Below, piece after piece: positions 1-6,725 of a stretch of DNA of 15,999 nt. The DNA is taken from NCBI RefSeq assembly GCF_020709055.1, contig NZ_JAJFCK010000045.1, forward strand, positions 1 through 15,999, read 5' to 3'. The stretch comes from Ruminococcus callidus (GTDB taxonomy: Bacteria; Bacillota; Clostridia; Oscillospirales; Ruminococcaceae). The position numbers and the translations under genes are program-made. Numbering within the stretch: the first letter of the stretch is position 1; every line of letters starts with the position of its first letter. The notes below the pieces were generated by a model that searched no databases, had not been told where the DNA came from, and saw only the letters and a program-made list of their open reading frames with translations.

Positions 1-3
1 TAT

Positions 4-23
4 GCAACAAAATTTGCCGAAAA
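4..23 (+). repeat. Left copy of a short inverted repeat shared with the right edge
   Basis: The stretch starting gcaacaaaatt matches the reverse complement of 15978-15999. The two align as gcaacaaaatt-tgc-cgaaaa here against gcaacaaaatt-a-tgc-t-cgaaaa there: 20 identical bases with two single-base gaps. This copy lies downstream of the flavin-reductase gene in a 78-base non-coding stretch. Its full extent cannot be seen because the window starts at base 1. It could be a dispersed intergenic repeat, a shared regulator site, or chance. Confidence 0.4.
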
Positions 24-78
24 GACGTAGATAGACGCCTATGAACACAAGCTCTAAGTATCACAATTATTTTTTCGA

Positions 79-639
79 TTACTTCAGCTTTGCGCCGTCA
101 CTGAATGCGTTGCCAACCTTTTCGCCCAGCTTCAAATAGGTGTGGTTTGCCGGATCAAAGGCAATGGGCTGGAACTTGGTGAGGTCGATCGTGCCGTCTG
201 CGCTGAGGATGGCTTCGTCTGCGCTGACATTGACAATTTCACCGATCATGCACTCCGACTCTGCATCGTAGCTCACCAGCTTGCACTCCAGCGTCAGCGG
301 AAGCTCCGTAATCATGGGCGCATCCACCTTGTCGCTCTTTACGGTGTGCAGACCGGACTTCTCCATCTTATCCGGCGTATCGTTTCCGGAAACGATTCCC
401 ACATAGTCGGCTTCTGCCACGTGAGCAGCATCTGCCATGCTTACGGTGAAGGCTTTCCGTGCGAGGATGTTTTTCACAGTCTTGTGCTTGTGGCTGAGGT
501 ACAGTGCGACTTTGTCACTGTCGCAGACAGAACCCCATGCAGCGTTCATGGCATCGGCTTTGCCAGCTTCGTCATAGGAAGCGATGATCAAAACCGGCAT
601 CGGATATAAATAAGACTTTACTCCGAGATTTTTTCTCAT
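79..639 (-). CDS. Flavin reductase family protein (FMN-binding split barrel)
   Basis: 186 aa, soluble, with no signal peptide. The overall pattern fits the flavin-reductase-like FMN-binding split-barrel family: an N-terminal strand with LYPMPVLIIAS (residues 11-21), then MNAAWGSVCDSDKVALYLSHKHKTVKNI (31-58), then AFTVSMADAAHVAEADYVGIVSGND (63-87). Members bind FMN and either reduce flavin with NAD(P)H or act as stand-alone flavoproteins; which one applies here cannot be told from sequence. The start is set by an AGGAGG-type ribosome binding site 8 nt upstream (rc of 648-653). A TTGAAA-N17-TATTCT promoter lies upstream, and the leader holds a hairpin and a 15-bp palindrome. The gene is divergent from the sodium symporter. 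No good terminator follows; only a weak 5-bp hairpin with a TTTT run is seen near 24-38. Confidence 0.85.
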   Translation of the reverse strand: MRKNLGVKSYLYPMPVLIIASYDEAGKADAMNAAWGSVCDSDKVALYLSHKHKTVKNILARKAFTVSMADAAHVAEADYVGIVSGNDTPDKMEKSGLHTVKSDKVDAPMITELPLTLECKLVSYDAESECMIGEIVNVSADEAILSADGTIDLTKFQPIAFDPANHTYLKLGEKVGNAFSDGAKLK

Positions 640-656
640 GGTTCATTCCTCCTGAA

Positions 657-671
657 TATATTTGAAATATA
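657..671. promoter_or_regulatory. 15-bp perfect palindrome in the flavin-reductase leader
   Basis: TATATTT-G-AAATATA reads the same on both strands except for its central base. It lies 18-32 nt upstream of the ATG, directly beside the ribosome binding site and inside the transcribed leader. A one-base loop cannot fold well as RNA, so a DNA-binding dimer (operator) is the more natural reading. No regulator is identified; the role is inferred. Confidence 0.4.
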
Positions 672-688
672 CCGGCATTTTCTGCCGG
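672..688 (-). promoter_or_regulatory. Small leader hairpin upstream of the flavin-reductase gene
   Basis: CCGGCA and TGCCGG arms of 6 bp enclose a 5-base loop, immediately upstream of the 657-671 palindrome and downstream of the predicted -10. No U tract follows, so it is not a terminator. It may stabilise the mRNA or be part of an operator. Confidence 0.35.
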
Positions 689-698
689 CACCATGTTT

Positions 699-727
699 AG
701 AATACCGCATAATCTTAGAAATTTCAA
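699..727 (-). promoter_or_regulatory. Promoter of the flavin-reductase gene
   Basis: On the minus strand, TTGAAA (722-727) and TATTCT (699-704) are separated by exactly 17 bases. The predicted transcription start is near 692, giving a leader of about 53 nt. Confidence 0.5.
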
Positions 728-802
728 GACAAAAAAATGAAGGCAAAATAAAAAATGAGGTTCCGTTATGACGGCATGGCGAAATAGCAGTGTGCGAATT
801 GA

Positions 803-831
803 TTGACATTCCGGATAAAATATAGTATAAT
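803..831 (+). promoter_or_regulatory. Perfect consensus promoter of the sodium symporter gene
   Basis: TTGACA (803-808) and TATAAT (826-831) are separated by exactly 17 bases, matching the vegetative sigma factor consensus at all 12 positions. Transcription should start near 838, about 43 nt before the ATG at 881. This rules out the earlier in-frame start at 803, which lies inside the -35 box. Confidence 0.85.
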
Positions 832-880
832 AAATACAATTTGCGGTTTCAGAAGAAACGGAAAAAGAAAGGATGTATGT

Positions 881-2233
881 ATGAAAAGCACAAAAAAGCA
901 AGAGAAAAACGGCTTCGGCTCTAAGCTGGGGTTTGTTTTGGCAGCATCGGGTTCGGCTGTCGGGTTGGGAAATATCTGGAGATTCCCCTACCTCGCCGCA
1001 AAATACGGCGGAGGCATATTCCTCCTGGTCTATCTCATTCTGGCGGTGACCTTTGGATTCTCTCTGATGATTACAGAAATCGCCATTGGCAGACGAACCG
1101 GAAAGAGCGTTATGCAGGCGTACACGAAAATCGACAAACGGTTCAAGCCGCTGGGATGGCTCGCCGGCGCAATTCCGGTTATCATTCTCCCCTATTACTG
1201 CGTCATCGGCGGATGGGTATTGAAATACCTGACAGCATTTGCAAGCGGTTCGGGACACGCCGCAGCAGAGGACGGCTACTTCGCCAATTTCATCAGCGGT
1301 GCAGGAGCTACAACGCTGTTCTTTGCGATTTTCATTGCTCTGACTGCAATTATTGTCATCTTTGGTGTTCAAAAGGGCATCGAAACAGTTAGCAAGGTTA
1401 TGATGCCCGTTCTTTTAGCGCTGATTATCGGCATCAGCATTTACACGCTGACACTTCCGGGTGCGCTGGATGGTCTGGTGTATTATGTGCGTCCCAGTCT
1501 CTCGGAATTCTCGATCAAAACGGTTATCGCTGCCATGGGGCAGCTGTTCTACTCCATGTCCCTGGCAATGGGCATCATGATCACTTACGGCTCTTACATG
1601 CGGAAAGAGGACAACATTGAAACGTCGGTTCGGCAGATCGAAGTGTTTGACACCATCGTTGCATTTCTGGCGGGAATGATCATTGTTCCGGCAGTATTCG
1701 TCTTTTCCGGCGGAGATCGGGACGCTTTGAATGCTGGTCCCGGACTGATGTTCGTCACCCTGCCAAATGTCTTTGATTCTATGGCAGGCGGTCAGATCGT
1801 GGGAGTTGTATTCTTCCTGCTGGTAGTGCTGGCAGCCATGACCTCCTCCATCTCCCTTATGGAAACCGTTGTTTCCATGATTCAGGATCGTCTGGGATGG
1901 AAACGTCTGCCCAGCTGTCTGCTGGTTGTGGGCGTTTCGTTCCTGCTGGGAATGCTGTCCATCTTCGGATACAGCATCTGGTCAGATTTCACTATTTTCA
2001 AAATGCAGTTCCTCGATTTCTTCGACTACATCAGCAACAACATTATGATGCCAATCGTTGCGCTGATGACCTGCATTCTGATCGGCTATGTTGCCAAAAC
2101 CACCTATGTGGAGGACGAAATTTCCAAGAACACGGTGTTCCGTGCAAAGGGCATGTATCGCATTATGATTCGGTACATCTGCCCGCTCTGCATGCTGCTG
2201 ATCCTGTTCTCCTCCCTGTTCCTGACGCTCTAA
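881..2233 (+). CDS. Sodium:neurotransmitter symporter (NSS/SNF) family transporter, 11-TM type
   Basis: 450 aa membrane protein. Bacterial members of this family take up amino acids or related amines with Na+. The diagnostic TM1 region GSAVGLGNIWRFP (residues 24-36) is intact, including the Na+-binding Asn31 and the Trp33-Arg34 gate. TM8 carries AAMTSSISLMET (318-329), whose Thr/Ser residues form the second Na+ site in LeuT. I count about 11 hydrophobic segments (roughly 14-36, 44-66, 93-119, 145-162, 172-192, 213-238, 257-278, 305-335, 345-362, 385-405, 427-448). That and the length resemble the 11-TM MhsT/Tyt1 subgroup rather than 12-TM LeuT. The start at 881 follows an AAAGG site by 8 nt. 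It is the only plus-strand gene and is monocistronic: promoter at 803, terminator at 2255. The substrate cannot be assigned. Confidence 0.93.
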   Translation: MKSTKKQEKNGFGSKLGFVLAASGSAVGLGNIWRFPYLAAKYGGGIFLLVYLILAVTFGFSLMITEIAIGRRTGKSVMQAYTKIDKRFKPLGWLAGAIPVIILPYYCVIGGWVLKYLTAFASGSGHAAAEDGYFANFISGAGATTLFFAIFIALTAIIVIFGVQKGIETVSKVMMPVLLALIIGISIYTLTLPGALDGLVYYVRPSLSEFSIKTVIAAMGQLFYSMSLAMGIMITYGSYMRKEDNIETSVRQIEVFDTIVAFLAGMIIVPAVFVFSGGDRDALNAGPGLMFVTLPNVFDSMAGGQIVGVVFFLLVVLAAMTSSISLMETVVSMIQDRLGWKRLPSCLLVVGVSFLLGMLSIFGYSIWSDFTIFKMQFLDFFDYISNNIMMPIVALMTCILIGYVAKTTYVEDEISKNTVFRAKGMYRIMIRYICPLCMLLILFSSLFLTL

Positions 2234-2254
2234 GCGCATCAATCAAACCAAAAC

Positions 2255-2299
2255 AAAAGCACTGTGCAGTGGAACGCTTCCATGCTGCACAGTGCTTTT
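2255..2299. terminator. Strong bidirectional terminator between convergent genes
   Basis: A perfect 12-bp stem (2258-2269 with 2285-2296) is extended by AAA/TTT, and the loop contains a small inner GGAA/TTCC stem. A T run follows on the plus strand for the symporter. The mirror T run (TTTTGTTTTG) lies on the minus strand for the GNAT gene, which ends 3 bases away. Confidence 0.9.
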
Positions 2300-2301
2300 T
2301 G

Positions 2302-2556
2302 TTATTTCTGATGTTTTTCCAGCCAGTGAACTGCATAGGAACAGGTGGCCGTCACCTGTTTTCCCTGCTCCGTCAGGAGCGCAACGGCACGGCGCACCAA
2401 TTCACCGGCCACGCCCTGTCCACGCAGCGAATCGTCCACAAATGTGTGGTCGATGCATGCCGTGTGGGCATCCGCATCCGGAAATGTGATTTCTGCCAGA
2501 AGCTTTCCTGCGGCATCCTCACAGAAAATGCGATGGTCTGCAATCTGATATTCCAT
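2302..2556 (-). CDS. Small GNAT-family N-acetyltransferase (YjdJ/COG2388-like)
   Basis: 84 aa, which is the size of the minimal GNAT group rather than the usual 140-180 aa. The acetyl-CoA pyrophosphate loop appears as LRGQGVAGELV (residues 44-54). The C-terminal segment TCSYAVHWLEKH (71-82) is typical of this small group. The substrate is unknown. The ATG at 2554-2556 is chosen because AAGGAG (rc of 2568-2573) lies 11 nt upstream; an earlier in-frame start at 2619 would sit within the thioesterase gene with no site of its own. The thioesterase TGA lies only 2 bases before this ATG and the ribosome binding site is inside that gene, so translation is probably coupled. It ends at the shared terminator. 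Confidence 0.85.
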   Translation of the reverse strand: MEYQIADHRIFCEDAAGKLLAEITFPDADAHTACIDHTFVDDSLRGQGVAGELVRRAVALLTEQGKQVTATCSYAVHWLEKHQK

Positions 2557-2558
2557 GG

Positions 2559-3029
2559 TCAAAAGTTCTCCTTTCGGCGCTGTTTTCGAAGCTGCGCCCG
2601 CTTTTCTGCGGCGTTCCACTCCGCCTCCTCTTCCGGCGTTTCCAGGCGCAGCCGTGGCACCTCTGTAGGTTTTTCCTCGTCGTCCAAGGCGACCATCACC
2701 AGATAGGCGGTGTTGATCAGCGTTCGGGTGCCGTTCAGATTTTCCACATAGGTCTTAGTGCACACTTCCATGGAGGTACGGCGCACATAGGTGATATAAC
2801 CGCAGATGATGACGGTATCATTGGCGTGTGCCGGCGCCTGAAATGTCAGGGTATCCACTACGGCTGTGGTCACGTTTTTTCCGGAATGCCGTCTGGCAAC
2901 CACCGCAGCGACAATGTCGATCCACTCCATGAGCTGTCCGCCGAACAGCCGGTGATAGCCGTTGATGTTCGCCTGTGTCAGAATCTGCACCTGCTCAGAA
3001 TACGAATCACGAACACGTTTTTCTTCCAT
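2559..3029 (-). CDS. Hotdog-fold acyl-CoA thioesterase (YciA/BACH type)
   Basis: 156 aa cytoplasmic enzyme that hydrolyses acyl-CoA to free acid and CoA. The hotdog signature is clear: NINGYHRLFGGQLMEWID (residues 21-38), then the TTAVVDTLTFQAPAHANDTV stretch (54-73) and RRTSMEV (83-89). The C-terminal tail from about residue 130 is highly charged and likely helical. The start follows AAAGGAG on the minus strand (about 3038-3044). A promoter (3050-3078) lies just upstream, with its -35 overlapping the stop codon of the WYL gene, so it can be transcribed alone or by read-through. The acyl chain preference is not visible. Together with the coupled GNAT gene it forms a two-gene CoA-ester unit. 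Confidence 0.9.
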   Translation of the reverse strand: MEEKRVRDSYSEQVQILTQANINGYHRLFGGQLMEWIDIVAAVVARRHSGKNVTTAVVDTLTFQAPAHANDTVIICGYITYVRRTSMEVCTKTYVENLNGTRTLINTAYLVMVALDDEEKPTEVPRLRLETPEEEAEWNAAEKRAQLRKQRRKENF

Positions 3030-3049
3030 GCAACCAACTCCTTTTGGTT

Positions 3050-3078
3050 ATTATACCACATTTCTGCAAGCGTTACAA
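3050..3078 (-). promoter_or_regulatory. Promoter of the thioesterase-GNAT pair
   Basis: On the minus strand, TTGTAA (3073-3078) and TATAAT (3050-3055) are 17 bases apart. TGG directly precedes the -10, giving an extended -10 (TGnTATAAT). The -35 overlaps the stop codon of the WYL regulator. Confidence 0.65.
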
Positions 3079-4053
3079 TCTCTCAGAATAATTCTGCTGC
3101 ATTTTTTGAAGTTCTTCCTGCATCTCTTGCACCAGACTCGGCGGAGAGATCACCTTGACCCACGAGCCTTGGGAGAGCAGGTACATGAGAATGCCTCTGC
3201 CATGGTTGATCTCCGCCTCGATGATGCAGAGCGCACCGTCTTTCTCCACGATTTTTGCGGTGGGAAGCCGATCCAGGATTGCCTGCACGGATGGGCCGGA
3301 AAAGGAAAACCGGATCTTCTCTGTCTTGCCGGGGAACATGAACTGGTTTTTCTCCCGCAGGTCGCCCTCATCAAAATCGTACTCCTGTTCCAGATGGAAC
3401 TGTTCCCGATGCTCCGTCATGGAGGTGATGCGATCCACACGGAAATAGCGTGCCTCACACACAGCATCCTCCGCCGGATAAGCGATGAGATAAAAATAGT
3501 ATTCGCTGAACATCACAGATGCCGGACGAATCTTTCGCTTGACTTCCTCCCGATTCATCTTATAATACGTAATGGTGACAAGCCGCTTTTGGTCAATGGC
3601 ACGAATCAGCTTCCAAAGCGTATCGATAACAGCAGCACAGTCGGATCGCACCTCGTGGTAATGGTAGACCTCCTTTTGGATGAGCTTTTCCAAACGTTTG
3701 CGGTCTTGCACGGTGGTGAAACGCTTTAGCTTTGTGATGAGATTCAGAGCATCTTCTTTTTGAAAACAGCGACATCCGAGAATCACCTCCACCAGCGCAA
3801 ACAGTTCCTTGTTTTTCAAAAATTCGTCGCTGGTCAGACAGTATGCCTTTTCCTTGTGCGAGTAGGTCAGTTCTGCATTTTGCATCAGGCTGCGGTTTTC
3901 TGCCAGAAAATTCTGGATGCGGCTGATATCTCTGCCGATACTCTTGGTGGAAACCTGGTATTCCTGTGCAAGGGCTTTTGATGAAATCGCCTCCCCATGC
4001 AGCGCACGGAAGAAAATCTCCAGCATACGGTTGCTTTTTTCAGATTCTATCAT
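3073..4053 (-). CDS. WYL-domain transcriptional regulator (HTH + WYL)
   Basis: 326 aa from the chosen start. The N-terminal part (residues 1-60) is a DeoR-like helix-turn-helix: NRMLEIFFRALHGEAISSKALAQEYQV followed by the recognition helix STKSIGRDISRIQNFL. The middle and C-terminal part (about 150-310) is a WYL domain with a beta core, ITYYKMN (161-167), RKIRPASVMFSEYYFYLIAY (173-192) and ARYFRVDRIT (201-210), plus a C-terminal extension domain. Such proteins usually sense a small ligand or nucleic acid and control neighbouring genes. The ATG at 4051-4053 is preferred over an in-frame start at 4155 because a GAGGTG site lies 10 nt upstream and the predicted transcription start (about 4075) is downstream of 4155. 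Its target is unknown. Confidence 0.88.
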   Translation of the reverse strand: MIESEKSNRMLEIFFRALHGEAISSKALAQEYQVSTKSIGRDISRIQNFLAENRSLMQNAELTYSHKEKAYCLTSDEFLKNKELFALVEVILGCRCFQKEDALNLITKLKRFTTVQDRKRLEKLIQKEVYHYHEVRSDCAAVIDTLWKLIRAIDQKRLVTITYYKMNREEVKRKIRPASVMFSEYYFYLIAYPAEDAVCEARYFRVDRITSMTEHREQFHLEQEYDFDEGDLREKNQFMFPGKTEKIRFSFSGPSVQAILDRLPTAKIVEKDGALCIIEAEINHGRGILMYLLSQGSWVKVISPPSLVQEMQEELQKMQQNYSERL

Positions 4054-4081
4054 TGTAGAATGACACCTCATTTCTGCTTCT

Positions 4082-4090
4082 ATTATAGCA
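4082..4090 (-). promoter_or_regulatory. Extended -10 promoter of the WYL regulator
   Basis: TGCTATAAT on the minus strand is an extended -10 element. No recognisable -35 lies 17 bases upstream. The implied leader of about 22 nt fits the ATG at 4053. Confidence 0.5.
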
Positions 4091-4135
4091 CAATCCGCAG
4101 ACAGAGGGGTGTCTGTTTGAAAAAAAGTTACAAAT

Positions 4136-4172
4136 CCAAAAATGCCGCCCCGCAAAAAAACGGAACGGCATT
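4136..4172 (-). terminator. Terminator of the MATE-AraC operon
   Basis: On the minus strand, AATGCCGTTCCG pairs with CGGGGCGGCATT over 12 bp (two G-U pairs) around an 8-base T-rich loop. TTTTT follows. It begins 4 bases after the AraC stop codon region and separates that operon from the WYL promoter. Confidence 0.8.
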
Positions 4173-4176
4173 GGGA

Positions 4177-5085
4177 TTAAGGAAATACTTGTTTTGTCTG
4201 GTGGGTCTGCGCCAGACGCTTTTCCCGATATTCGGTCGGTGTACATCCCAGACGTTTTCGGAATGTCTCCGTGAAATAGCTGGAGCCGCTGAACCCGCAC
4301 TTCCATGCAATTTCCGTCATACTGCGGGAGGAATCCGCCAGCAGTTCAATGCTTTTGGAAATGCGGTACTCGGTCAGGTAGGACACGGGAGTCTGATTCA
4401 GGTAGCGCTTGAAGATGGAACAGCAGCTGCTGCGGCAGACAAATCCGGCGGCTGCGATATCCTGTAAAGCAATCTTACTGCTGTAGTTCTGCTGGATGAA
4501 TCCCACCATCTTATGCATTGCCTCCAGCTGCTTGCTGTCGTTTGGTTCCCATGGATTGACGACGTTCTGCATCTTCTCCCACAAACGATAGCAAATGCGG
4601 TAGATACAGCTGTAGAGCTGCAGTGCGTATGCACCCTCCTGCTTCTGTGCACTGCGGTACAATTCCAGCACCAGATCGATCAGTTCTTTTTCCGACAACA
4701 CCTCCGGATGCAAAATCAAGTACGGCGGAGAGTTGTGCAGGATGTAGTCCATCTGTTCTTGTGTACTCTCATGGGTGGCGATGGAGGGATGGAAAATGGT
4801 GCACTGAAATTCGCAATTGCAAGGCTTATCCCAGAATGCATAGTGCATCTGTCCGGAGTTGACAAAAATCATCTGTCCCTCCTCAAGAGGGCAGGGTTCT
4901 CCGTTAACGCTGTACCACATAGTTCCGCGGCAGACGTAGATAAATTCAAAGTCGTTGTGCCAGTGGTTGACAACAGAGAGCGAGGGATAGTCCTCCTGCC
5001 GGGATGCCGAAACTTTGATCGGCATGTGCGGGACATTGTAGCGAATGATTTCGGACTTGTTGTCCATCAGTTCAATGGTGTACAT
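4177..5085 (-). CDS. AraC-family transcriptional regulator with N-terminal cupin domain
   Basis: 302 aa. The N-terminal half (about 35-105) is an AraC-type cupin sensor: HWHNDFEFIYVCRGTMWYSVNGEPCPLEEGQMIFVNSGQMHY (41-82). The C-terminal 100 residues hold the paired HTH: MVGFIQQNYSSKIALQDIAAAGFVCRSSCCSIFKRYLNQTPVSYLTEYRISKSIELL and the second signature MTEIAWKCGFSGSSYFTETFRKRLGCTPTEYR (257-287). It is probably a ligand-responsive activator. It sits 17 nt downstream of the MATE gene on the same strand, so it likely shares that promoter and may control it. A GAAAGG ribosome site lies 8-10 nt before the ATG. Two adjacent cysteines (220-221) in the first HTH are unusual but fit no known sensing motif. 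Confidence 0.92.
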   Translation of the reverse strand: MYTIELMDNKSEIIRYNVPHMPIKVSASRQEDYPSLSVVNHWHNDFEFIYVCRGTMWYSVNGEPCPLEEGQMIFVNSGQMHYAFWDKPCNCEFQCTIFHPSIATHESTQEQMDYILHNSPPYLILHPEVLSEKELIDLVLELYRSAQKQEGAYALQLYSCIYRICYRLWEKMQNVVNPWEPNDSKQLEAMHKMVGFIQQNYSSKIALQDIAAAGFVCRSSCCSIFKRYLNQTPVSYLTEYRISKSIELLADSSRSMTEIAWKCGFSGSSYFTETFRKRLGCTPTEYREKRLAQTHQTKQVFP

Positions 5086-5102
5086 GACGCAGCCCTTTCA
5101 GG

Positions 5103-6467
5103 TCAGGAAACAGCTTTCTGCCGTGTGAGGTTTTTTACCCAGCGATATTTCTTATAGTTCCGGTAGACTGCCGGCAGTTTGATGATCTCATCCACGTTGA
5201 TTAGAATGTAGACAGCGAGCACCGGAAGCTTCAGCACAAAAGCGGTAAGCAAACCAATTGGAACCGTAACACACCACATAGTCACGCTGTCGCAGAAGAA
5301 GCCAAACTTGGAATCTCCGCCGGAGGGAAAGATTCCGGAGATGACAGTCATGTTGATGGACTTTCCGATGACATAGTAGGAACATACCACCAGCATCACA
5401 CGCAAATAATGCTGTGCCGTTTCAGTCAATGTGGAGAAGTGGGAAACAAACGGAATGATGCAGAGAATCAGCCCGCCGGCAATGGCACCGGCAAGAATGG
5501 AGGCCTTGGTAATTTTTTTGCCGTAGAGTTTTGCCTTTTCCAGTTCGCCCTGTCCCAGCAGTCCGCCCACCATGATACCGCCGGCTGTGGCAATGCCAGT
5601 GCAGAAGCAAATGACCAGATTCTTGATAATGTTGGCGATGGAGTTGGCAGCAGCAGCATCACTTCCCATGTGTCCCATAATGACGGAGTACATGGTGAAT
5701 CCAACGCCCCAGACCAGTTCATCTCCCAGAATGGGCAGTGTGTATTTCCAGAAGTCGCTGCGCAGTGTTTTATCCTGAACAAAGGCATAGCGCAGGCGAA
5801 TCTTGATGTAATCCTTTTTCAGCATCACAGAGAGTCCCCAGAACAGCTCGATCACCTTGGAAAGCACAGTTGCCAGTGCTGCGCCGGCGATTCCCATTTC
5901 CGGAAAGAAGCCAATGCCGAAAATAAAAGCGGCGTTCAGGAAAATGTTGATGACTACGGAAACGGAACTGATGACGGCACTCTCCACGGCGTGTCCGCAG
6001 TTTTTCAGGATGCACAGGTAGATCTGGGAAATACTCAGCAGGAAATACGAGATGCCAACTACACGCAGATAAGCCGCGCCGTCTTCGATCAGAACAGGGT
6101 CTGAGGCGAAAATCCGCATCAGCTGTTCCGGAAAGAATGAGGCGCCAATGGTAAACGGCAGCGAAATCAAAACCGATGCAGCCAGACCGATGCCCAGCGT
6201 TTTTTCCACAGAATCACGGTCTTGGATGCCCCAGTACTGTGCGGCAAAAATCGACACACCGGCGGTGATCGCAAACAAAAACAGGGAGTAGACAAACTGA
6301 ATCTGTCCCGCCAGAGAAACGGCGGACAGCGCATCCTGACTCAGAAATCCAAGCATAAACGCATCTGATGCATTGACGAGCGCCAGCATCAGCTGCTGTA
6401 GAGAAATCGGGATCATCAGGTGCATTAATTTTTTGCGAAACTCCGCAGAAGCTTCATGATTGACCAT
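5103..6467 (-). CDS. MATE-family efflux transporter
   Basis: 454 aa polytopic membrane protein with about 12 hydrophobic segments arranged as two similar halves, the usual length for MATE exporters, which expel drugs or metabolites in exchange for Na+ or H+. The N-terminus reads FRKKLMHLMIPISLQQLMLALVNASDAFMLGFLSQDALSAVSLAGQIQF, the classic MATE opening (small-molecule antiporter core with VNASD). The second half restarts near FWKYTLPILGDELVWGVGFTMYSVIMGHMG. The start follows AAAGGAG by 9 nt. It is first in a two-gene operon with the AraC regulator. The upstream promoter overlaps an imperfect palindrome at 6521-6541. The substrate is not predictable; NorM-like and DinF-like groups look equally possible. 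Confidence 0.93.
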   Translation of the reverse strand: MVNHEASAEFRKKLMHLMIPISLQQLMLALVNASDAFMLGFLSQDALSAVSLAGQIQFVYSLFLFAITAGVSIFAAQYWGIQDRDSVEKTLGIGLAASVLISLPFTIGASFFPEQLMRIFASDPVLIEDGAAYLRVVGISYFLLSISQIYLCILKNCGHAVESAVISSVSVVINIFLNAAFIFGIGFFPEMGIAGAALATVLSKVIELFWGLSVMLKKDYIKIRLRYAFVQDKTLRSDFWKYTLPILGDELVWGVGFTMYSVIMGHMGSDAAAANSIANIIKNLVICFCTGIATAGGIMVGGLLGQGELEKAKLYGKKITKASILAGAIAGGLILCIIPFVSHFSTLTETAQHYLRVMLVVCSYYVIGKSINMTVISGIFPSGGDSKFGFFCDSVTMWCVTVPIGLLTAFVLKLPVLAVYILINVDEIIKLPAVYRNYKKYRWVKNLTRQKAVS

Positions 6468-6502
6468 AACTGTAATCTCCTTTTCGTTGAAGTGCGATTG
6501 AT

Positions 6503-6531
6503 ATTATAATCCAAAAAGCTGCGAATTTCTA
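6503..6531 (-). promoter_or_regulatory. Promoter of the MATE-AraC operon
   Basis: On the minus strand, TAGAAA (6526-6531) and TATAAT (6503-6508) are separated by 17 bases. The -10 is perfect and the -35 is weak (4 of 6), consistent with a promoter needing an activator. Confidence 0.55.
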
Positions 6532-6541
6532 TAAAAATCGC
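6521..6541. promoter_or_regulatory. Imperfect palindrome over the MATE promoter -35 (candidate operator)
   Basis: GCGAATTT and AAAATCGC arms face each other across 5 bases, with 7 of 8 pairs complementary. The element covers the -35 of the MATE promoter. A weaker second inverted pair, GCGATTG (6494-6500) and CAATCG (6556-6561), flanks the same promoter. Repressor binding here would block the polymerase. The regulator is not identified. Confidence 0.4.
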
Positions 6542-6609
6542 ATGATTTATTATAACAATCGTATATTCTCCGGAAAAGAACTGCGGAGCAGAAAAAATGC
6601 TGCAATGTG

Positions 6610-6649
6610 AAAAAAACTGGCGTTTCACAGAAATTGTGCGCTATCGCCA
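6610..6649 (-). terminator. Second (distal) terminator of the cellulase gene
   Basis: On the minus strand, TGGCG and CGCCA (6645-6649 with 6618-6622) close a hairpin with an inner CACA/TGTG stem. A run of seven T follows (6610-6616). Its tail, 6604-6619, is a near copy of 6657-6676 next to the first terminator, so the tail seems duplicated. Confidence 0.5.
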
Positions 6650-6664
6650 AAAGCGGAATGTGAA

Positions 6665-6705
6665 ACAAAAAAACTGCTGTACCATTTGAAAACAGTACAA
6701 CAGTT
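6665..6705 (-). terminator. First terminator of the cellulase gene
   Basis: On the minus strand, AACTGTTGTAC pairs with GTACAGCAGTT over 11 bp (one G-U) around a 12-base loop. A T-rich run of seven follows. It starts about 20 bases after the cellulase stop codon. Confidence 0.85.
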
Positions 6706-6725
6706 TCCGTTTTCTTTGTGTTCTG

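Noticed and set aside
24..38. Weak hairpin followed by TTTT on the minus strand after the flavin-reductase gene
   Set aside because: Five pairs with one wobble and a short T run; too weak to call a terminator.
803..880. A 26-residue N-terminal extension of the sodium symporter starting at 803
   Set aside because: The start codon lies inside the -35 box of the perfect promoter, upstream of the transcription start; the ATG at 881 has a ribosome site and fits the family.
640..880. FMN riboswitch ahead of the flavin-reductase gene
   Set aside because: The leader is only about 53 nt, too short for the conserved FMN aptamer, and none of its multi-helix core is seen.
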